A stretch of 8,984 bases of DNA from Candidatus Geothermarchaeota archaeon (GTDB lineage Archaea; Thermoproteota; Nitrososphaeria; Geothermarchaeales; JAUWBL01), in the NCBI GenBank assembly GCA_030601715.1, contig JAUWBL010000031.1, forward strand, positions 1 through 8,984. The letters run 5' to 3'. Below the pieces are notes generated by a model. It saw only the letters and a program-made list of their open reading frames with translations. It had not been told where the DNA came from and ran no database searches. Shown piece after piece: positions 5,742 through 8,984 of the stretch. The position numbers and the translations under genes are program-made. Each line of letters starts with the position of its first letter. Position 1 is the stretch's first letter.

Positions 5742-6596
5742 ATGATGTCAAGAGTCTCATCACTCGCATACTTCATTCTGATATTCTTCGCCCTCACTCT
5801 CACGTTCCTGTCCTTCGCTTCAGGTGGAAGCGATGAGTTGGCGCTAACAGGTGACGATTTGGGAAGAAATATTCCTTTCCACATAGACGGGGGCATAGTA
5901 ATGATCCGAATCTCTGGGGGAGTTAATCCAGAGGTGAATGACTTCGTTAGCCTGGAGTTCTTGGACAGTAACGGGAAAGCCGTCCTTTCAGTGTCTTATA
6001 ACGGGACACATTGGTTGACCGACGACCAGCCACATGATAGACGCCAGACAACCTTCATGTTTGAGGTTGCAGAGAATAGCGATTCTGTTGTTCTCGGAGG
6101 AGATGTATCCTCGGCATCCGAACTTGAGGTGGGGATCTCCAGGAACTTTGGTGGAACGGTGGACCAAGCCGCTCTCATCATAGTGGGGATATCAGTCGGT
6201 CTTTCTCTCTTCTCGACCGTTGTCACTAAGAGAGTTGTGTACACCCCGGACTACGTCAGGAAGAAGCAGATGACGACTCAGTGGCGGAAGGAGTACCAAG
6301 AAGCGTTGAAGTCGAAGGACAAGAAGAAGATCAAGAAGATGGAGAAGGTCAAGGCTCAGATGACAAAGACGGACAGCAAGCTGGCCCTTCAATCTTTCAA
6401 GGTCATGCCTCTGACGATTGTTCCCTTCATGCTGGTCTTCTATCTCTATCTTCCCCCGACTTTCGGGGATTTCCAGTGGGTCGTTCTCTCCCCTGTTGCG
6501 CTACCCTTGGTAGGAAGGCAGCTCGGCTATTTCGCGTGGTACTTGATCAGCTCCTTCGCCTCATCAACAATTCTACGAAAGGTGTTTCGCCTCTAA
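5742..6596 (+). CDS. DUF106 / EMC3-TMCO1-like membrane protein (Oxa1 superfamily)
   Basis: The 284-residue product contains the archaeal DUF106 core, related to YidC/Oxa1 and EMC3, which help insert proteins into the membrane. The core is at the C-terminal half: one helix at about 143-161, a highly charged cytoplasmic coiled-coil (about 173-212, including DKKKIKKMEKVKAQM), and two helices at about 222-238 and 246-272. The Gly/Arg-containing ending resembles other DUF106 proteins. In front is an N-terminal hydrophobic segment (8-28) followed by a soluble, beta-rich domain of about 110 residues (30-138), which would lie outside the cell; N87-G-T is a possible glycosylation site. GGTG at 5734-5737 serves ATG 5742 or 5745; the second has the better spacing. 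Position after secY and adk is the usual one. Confidence 0.85.
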   Translation: MMSRVSSLAYFILIFFALTLTFLSFASGGSDELALTGDDLGRNIPFHIDGGIVMIRISGGVNPEVNDFVSLEFLDSNGKAVLSVSYNGTHWLTDDQPHDRRQTTFMFEVAENSDSVVLGGDVSSASELEVGISRNFGGTVDQAALIIVGISVGLSLFSTVVTKRVVYTPDYVRKKQMTTQWRKEYQEALKSKDKKKIKKMEKVKAQMTKTDSKLALQSFKVMPLTIVPFMLVFYLYLPPTFGDFQWVVLSPVALPLVGRQLGYFAWYLISSFASSTILRKVFRL

Positions 6597-6620
6597 GAGA
6601 GCATCGGACCGTGACCCTTC

Positions 6621-7169
6621 TTGGAGAGGGAAGATCTCATTATCACCCTATCGGGGAGACATGGAACAGGCAAATCCGTGTATTCTGGGTTCCTGGCGAA
6701 CAAGCTGAAGCTGAAGCTGGTTTCGTCAGGGTTCATGTTTCGGCGTAAGGCAGAGGAGATGAAAATGACCGTACCTGAGCTTTCGAAGTTGGCTGAGCGA
6801 GATCCCAAGATTGATAGAGAGATCGATGAGAGAATGATGGCAGAGACGAAGAAAGGAGGCGTGGTGGCAGAGGGGCTTCTTCCGGGGTGGCTGTTGAAAG
6901 ACGAGGCCCACATCAAGATCCTTCTGACGGCACCCTTCGAGGTTTCCAGAGAGAGGATAGCCAACAGGGAAGGGAAAACCGCTGCCGAGGTCGCCAATGA
7001 AACGGAACTGAGGGAAACCTCGGAGAAGGAGAGGTTCTTGAAGTACTATGCCATCGACATCTCCGACGCCTCTGTTTACGACCTAGTCCTTGACACCTCC
7101 CTATGGGACATAGACACCATCAGATCCATCTTGCTTGAGTTGGCCAGAAGTTACCTGAAAACTCATTGA
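6621..7169 (+). CDS. cmk: CMP/dCMP kinase, archaeal type
   Basis: The 182-residue product phosphorylates CMP/dCMP with ATP. The Walker A loop is GRHGTGKS at 12-19. VSSGFMFRRKAEEMKM (34-49) and LAERDPKIDREIDERM (57-72) match the nucleotide-binding and helical parts of archaeal CMP kinases. SERIANREG-like text (SRERIANREGK, 109-119) and YYAIDISDASVYDLVLDTSLW (142-162) complete the family pattern. One difference stands out: the archaeal E-G-R-L-x-G-W segment reads EGLLPGW (84-90), so the expected Arg is Leu. The TTG at 6621 is the only start close to the P-loop; its ribosome binding site is weak (GTGA at 6611-6614). It lies 24 bases after the DUF106 stop, and its TGA overlaps the first candidate start of cbf5. 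Confidence 0.9.
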   Translation: MEREDLIITLSGRHGTGKSVYSGFLANKLKLKLVSSGFMFRRKAEEMKMTVPELSKLAERDPKIDREIDERMMAETKKGGVVAEGLLPGWLLKDEAHIKILLTAPFEVSRERIANREGKTAAEVANETELRETSEKERFLKYYAIDISDASVYDLVLDTSLWDIDTIRSILLELARSYLKTH

Positions 7170-7194
7170 CAGGGAATCCATTGACAGGGAATCA
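7165..7194 (+). repeat. 15-base tandem duplication across the cmk stop and cbf5 start
   Basis: ATTGACAGGGAATCC (7165-7179) is followed directly by ATTGACAGGGAATCA (7180-7194), then TTG. The first unit contains the cmk TGA and a TTG. The repeats give three in-frame TTG codons, at 7166, 7181 and 7196. The last two each have AGGGA about seven bases ahead. As protein the two units read (TTG as Met) TGNP-LTGNH. Confidence 0.85.
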
Positions 7195-8167
7195 TTTGTC
7201 GAGCACAGCTCCCGGCATGCTTGTCATCGACGAAGATGTGACAGATCCGAGCTACGGACACCGGCCCGAGGACAGACCGCCTGAAACCTATCTGAGGTGG
7301 GGTGTCATCAACCTCGACAAGCCGCCCGGCCCCACGAGCCATCAAGTAGCCGCCTGGGTGAAGCAGATCTCCGGGATGGCAAAGGCTGGCCACGGAGGAA
7401 CATTGGATCCCAACGTGAGTGGTGTCCTTCCGGTAGCGCTCGCTGACGCAACGTCAGCCCTAGCGTATGCGGTGTCTTTCGACAAACAATATGTTGGGGT
7501 GATGAGGCTTCATGGTCCAGTCTCAAGCAGGGAGCTGGCCAGGGTTGCATCTCTTATGGAAGACAGGATATATCAAAGACCTCCGAAGAAGTCAGCCGTC
7601 CGACGGAAGCTTCGTACTAGGAGGGTCCACAGTCTAAGACTGTTGGAGACAGTTGAAGGTGAGGTGCTGTTCGATCTGGTGTGCGAAAAAGGCTTCTACG
7701 TACGCAAGCTTGTTCATGACCTTGGGCTGATCCTAGGTGTTGAGGGGCATATGCAGGAGCTTCGGAGGATACGTTCAGGCGTTTTTTGCGAGGACGAGAC
7801 GTTAGTAGATCTTTTCAAAGTCAAGGCTGCGTTTCACAAGTGGTTTGTTGAGGATGACTTCTCGCTCATTAAGAGGACCATGCGTCCCTACGAGCGAATC
7901 TTCGCCGAATTCCCCAAGATTGTGGTGAGGGACTCAGCTGTGAGCTCCCTTTGCCATGGCGCCCAGCTTGCCATTCCAGGAGTTCTCCGACTACACGACA
8001 ACATTGTCGAGGATGGAATCGTATCACTGTTCACAGATAAGGGCGAGGTTATCGCTGTGGCGCGTGCCAGACTGAATGCAGAAGAAGTCGCGAATTCACC
8101 TCACGGGATAGCAGCCACACTGGAGCGTGTGTTCATGCCTCGAGATCTCTACCCCCGGAAGTGGTAG
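7166..8167 (+). CDS. cbf5: tRNA/rRNA pseudouridine synthase Cbf5 (dyskerin/TruB family)
   Basis: From TTG 7166 the product has 333 residues. It is the catalytic subunit of archaeal H/ACA RNPs, which convert guide-selected uridines in rRNA to pseudouridine, and it can also act on tRNA U55. WGVINLDKPPGPTSHQVAAW (45-64) and KAGHGGTLDPNVSGVLPVAL (74-93) are nearly invariant in archaeal Cbf5; Asp81 is the catalytic residue, Tyr109 (KQYV) and Arg180 (GFYVRKLVHDLG) are the other active-site positions. RPPKKSAVRRKLRTRRV (138-154) is the family's RNA-contact loop. The C-terminal PUA domain (about 248-330) ends VFMPRDLYPRKW, as in Pyrococcus Cbf5. The start is uncertain: TTG 7166, 7181, 7196 or ATG 7217. 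The last begins MLVIDEDVTDPSYG, where similarity to other Cbf5 begins. No L34e or L14e gene separates it from cmk. Confidence 0.95.
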   Translation: MTGNPLTGNHLSSTAPGMLVIDEDVTDPSYGHRPEDRPPETYLRWGVINLDKPPGPTSHQVAAWVKQISGMAKAGHGGTLDPNVSGVLPVALADATSALAYAVSFDKQYVGVMRLHGPVSSRELARVASLMEDRIYQRPPKKSAVRRKLRTRRVHSLRLLETVEGEVLFDLVCEKGFYVRKLVHDLGLILGVEGHMQELRRIRSGVFCEDETLVDLFKVKAAFHKWFVEDDFSLIKRTMRPYERIFAEFPKIVVRDSAVSSLCHGAQLAIPGVLRLHDNIVEDGIVSLFTDKGEVIAVARARLNAEEVANSPHGIAATLERVFMPRDLYPRKW

Positions 8168-8191
8168 CGCTACTTGTGGAACTCCTAAAAA

Positions 8192-8230
8192 GCGAGACCT
8201 GTCGGAAAGGATACCGATCAGGTTTCTCGT
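8192..8230 (+). other. hairpin downstream of cbf5
   Basis: A stem of 13 pairs with small bulges can be drawn: GCGAGA (8192-8197) with TCTCGT (8225-8230, one G-T pair), CCTG (8198-8201) with CAGG (8219-8222), and CGG (8203-8205) with CCG (8214-8216), closed by the 8-base loop AAAGGATA. It begins 25 bases after the cbf5 stop. It may end or stabilise the operon transcript. There is no T-run after it, so a terminator role is only inferred. Confidence 0.45.
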
Positions 8231-8237
8231 TATAAAC
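8228..8237 (+). promoter_or_regulatory. TATA-like element before tRNA-Ser
   Basis: CGTTATAAAC contains a good TATA-like core directly after the hairpin. The expected start would be near 8258, about 44 bases before the mature tRNA, so a 5' leader would have to be removed by RNase P. It is the only TATA-like site at a useful distance; TGAATATCC at 8288-8296 is too close to the gene. Confidence 0.35.
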
Positions 8238-8301
8238 CCACGACAGTCCTACACGATCTTGCCCCCGGACGTCATCCCAGCGGACGACTGAATATCCTCG
8301 C

Positions 8302-8389
8302 GCCGGGATGGCCGAGCGGTCAAGGCGCAGGTCTGGAGAACCTGTGGGTCTTTGGGCCCGCGTGGGTTCGAATCCCACTCCCGGCGCCA
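8302..8389 (+). tRNA. tRNA-Ser (anticodon GGA), CCA encoded
   Basis: The full class II cloverleaf folds. Acceptor GCCGGGA (8302-8308) pairs with TCCCGGC (8379-8385), discriminator G is 8386, and CCA is encoded at 8387-8389. The D arm is GCC...GGC (8311-8326). The anticodon stem CAGGT/ACCTG encloses the loop CTGGAGA (8333-8339), with anticodon GGA at 8335-8337, reading UCC and UCU. The long variable arm has GGGTC (8346-8350) paired with GGCCC (8355-8359). The T arm is GTGGG-TTCGAAT-CCCAC (8362-8378). The long variable arm and G73 are serine identity elements. There is no intron. It lies between cbf5 and the uS13 gene, same strand. Confidence 0.97.
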
Positions 8390-8816
8390 CGAAACAATGG
8401 AGAGGATACCACGTTCGGAGCACGTACCCAGCAACCAAGGAGATCAGTCAAACGTTTCCCCTCAAGCAATGGGTGGACTTCTCTAGCGTCTGAAGACAGC
8501 CGGGACCCCTGTCCAGTGATATCCCTCCACTTCTGCCAGGATAGTTCAGAGCAGAGGGTCACACGGGTGTTCGTTCGGCCCGTAGCATTTCGCGAAGTTT
8601 CACGTGTCTGGCCTTGAACACTCTCCTCGCGGCGTTACATGTCTGTGGAGCTCTATCATTGAAGAACTCTCGGCCACGGCAAGGAGGCACTCTAGCCATG
8701 GGTCTACCGAGTGGATTGACGGTGTGGTGAAGTGGAGAAGCCGAATAGACCCTCAGCTGGTGATTTTTATTACCGGATCAGGTCACACACTCTAGATACG
8801 GAGAGCGTGGGATAGC
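8390..8816. other. gene-free stretch between tRNA-Ser and uS13
   Basis: No open frame here resembles a protein; a 63-codon frame from a GTG at 8604 runs through the presumed uS13 promoter and lacks a ribosome binding site. The middle can form an extended hairpin at 8516-8562 (GTGA/TCAC, CCCTC/GAGGG and TCTG/CAGA with internal loops). A short perfect palindrome, TTCGCGAA, lies near 8589. A TATA-like site sits near 8765. I find no second tRNA and no C/D-box pattern I trust. Confidence 0.5.
8762..8773 (+). promoter_or_regulatory. TATA-like element before the uS13 gene
   Basis: GATTTTTATTAC is the most AT-rich run in the 427 bases before uS13. It lies about 50 bases before the TTG start, predicting transcription from about 8793 and a leader of roughly 24 bases. 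The BRE part is weak. It suggests that uS13 begins a new transcription unit rather than continuing from the tRNA. Confidence 0.4.
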
Positions 8817-8984
8817 TTGTCTGAGCCCTTCCTTGAGGTCGTGAGGGTTGCCGGGGTGGATCTGGATGGCACGAACGTCCTTGTCAAAGAGGTCGCCAAG
8901 ATAAAGGGAGTGGGGCCATCCATGGCTGTAGCGCTCGTTAGGTCGACCGGGATCCCGGAAAGGCTGAGGGTAGGCCTTTTGTCT
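8817..8984 (+). CDS. rps13: small ribosomal subunit protein uS13 (S13), C-terminus cut by window edge
   Basis: The first 56 codons are present, open to the window end. After the TTG start the product reads SEPFLEVVRVAGVDLDGTNV, then VKEVAKIKGVGPSMAVALVRSTGIP. This is the archaeal uS13 N-terminus: a short beta segment 'VRVAG-x-DLDG' followed by the helix-hairpin-helix 'IKGVG' that contacts 16S rRNA and the P-site tRNA. TTG 8817 is chosen because it gives the usual short N-terminus; GTGGGA at 8807-8812 is a weak ribosome binding site. In archaea uS13 usually leads a cluster with S4, S11 and RNA polymerase subunit genes, which would lie beyond the window. Confidence 0.93.
   Translation, partial: MSEPFLEVVRVAGVDLDGTNVLVKEVAKIKGVGPSMAVALVRSTGIPERLRVGLLS

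Noticed and set aside
8133..8562. - strand open frames over the tRNA-Ser region with texts such as GVGFEPTRAQRPTG and GSGIRTHAGPKTHRFSRPAP
   Set aside because: These are the well-known false peptides obtained by translating a class II tRNA gene backwards; the tRNA fold explains the bases completely.
8604..8795. + strand frame of 63 codons before uS13
   Set aside because: No ribosome binding site, reads through the presumed uS13 promoter, and has no protein-like domain pattern.
1..8984. CRISPR array, insertion sequence, prophage or toxin-antitoxin genes
   Set aside because: No spaced direct repeats, transposase motifs, terminal inverted repeats of usable length, phage proteins or recognisable toxin pairs were seen.

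Overview
The window is archaeal chromosomal DNA. The right two thirds carry a conserved archaeal gene run: ribosomal protein uL15, SecY, archaeal-type adenylate kinase, a DUF106/EMC3-like membrane protein, archaeal-type CMP kinase, the Cbf5 pseudouridine synthase, tRNA-Ser(GGA), and the start of uS13. All of these lie on the + strand. Archaeal signals agree: GGTG-type Shine-Dalgarno motifs, BRE/TATA-like promoters and heavy use of TTG start codons. No L34e or L14e gene lies between cmk and cbf5, where several archaeal lineages keep them. I cannot assign a phylum with confidence; Thermoplasmata and TACK-group archaea both seem possible.

Left part (1-2440). On the - strand, entering from the left edge, is the N-terminal 158 residues of a multi-pass polysaccharide-flippase-like protein. 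It is divergent from a + strand regulator at 1133-2260. That regulator is an internally duplicated winged-helix protein resembling two Lrp/AsnC units joined in tandem. The roughly 650 bases between them hold promoter-like sites for the regulator but no convincing gene. Convergent with the regulator is a very small - strand gene (2290-2415, 41 residues, one hydrophobic helix). It has a TATA box about 30 bases before its ATG and a near-identical 16/17-base palindromic repeat at each end. This is the most novel-looking item in the window.

Middle (2441-3235). About 280 bases without a gene can fold into several hairpins and may encode an RNA. A small heat-shock protein (Hsp20) follows, whose true N-terminus probably lies upstream of the first ATG at a CTG codon.

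Core cluster (3255-8984). uL15, SecY, adenylate kinase, DUF106, CMP kinase and Cbf5 are tightly packed (0-30 base gaps or overlaps) and look like one operon. It links ribosome assembly, membrane-protein insertion (SecY plus the Oxa1-superfamily DUF106 protein), nucleotide monophosphate kinases and rRNA pseudouridylation. Two junctions share the same TAGGTG-N6-TTG layout, in which the stop codon of one gene is part of the ribosome binding site of the next. The cmk/cbf5 junction contains a 15-base tandem duplication that multiplies possible TTG starts. After cbf5 come a hairpin, tRNA-Ser with encoded CCA, about 430 bases without a gene, and a promoter-like site before the truncated uS13 gene.
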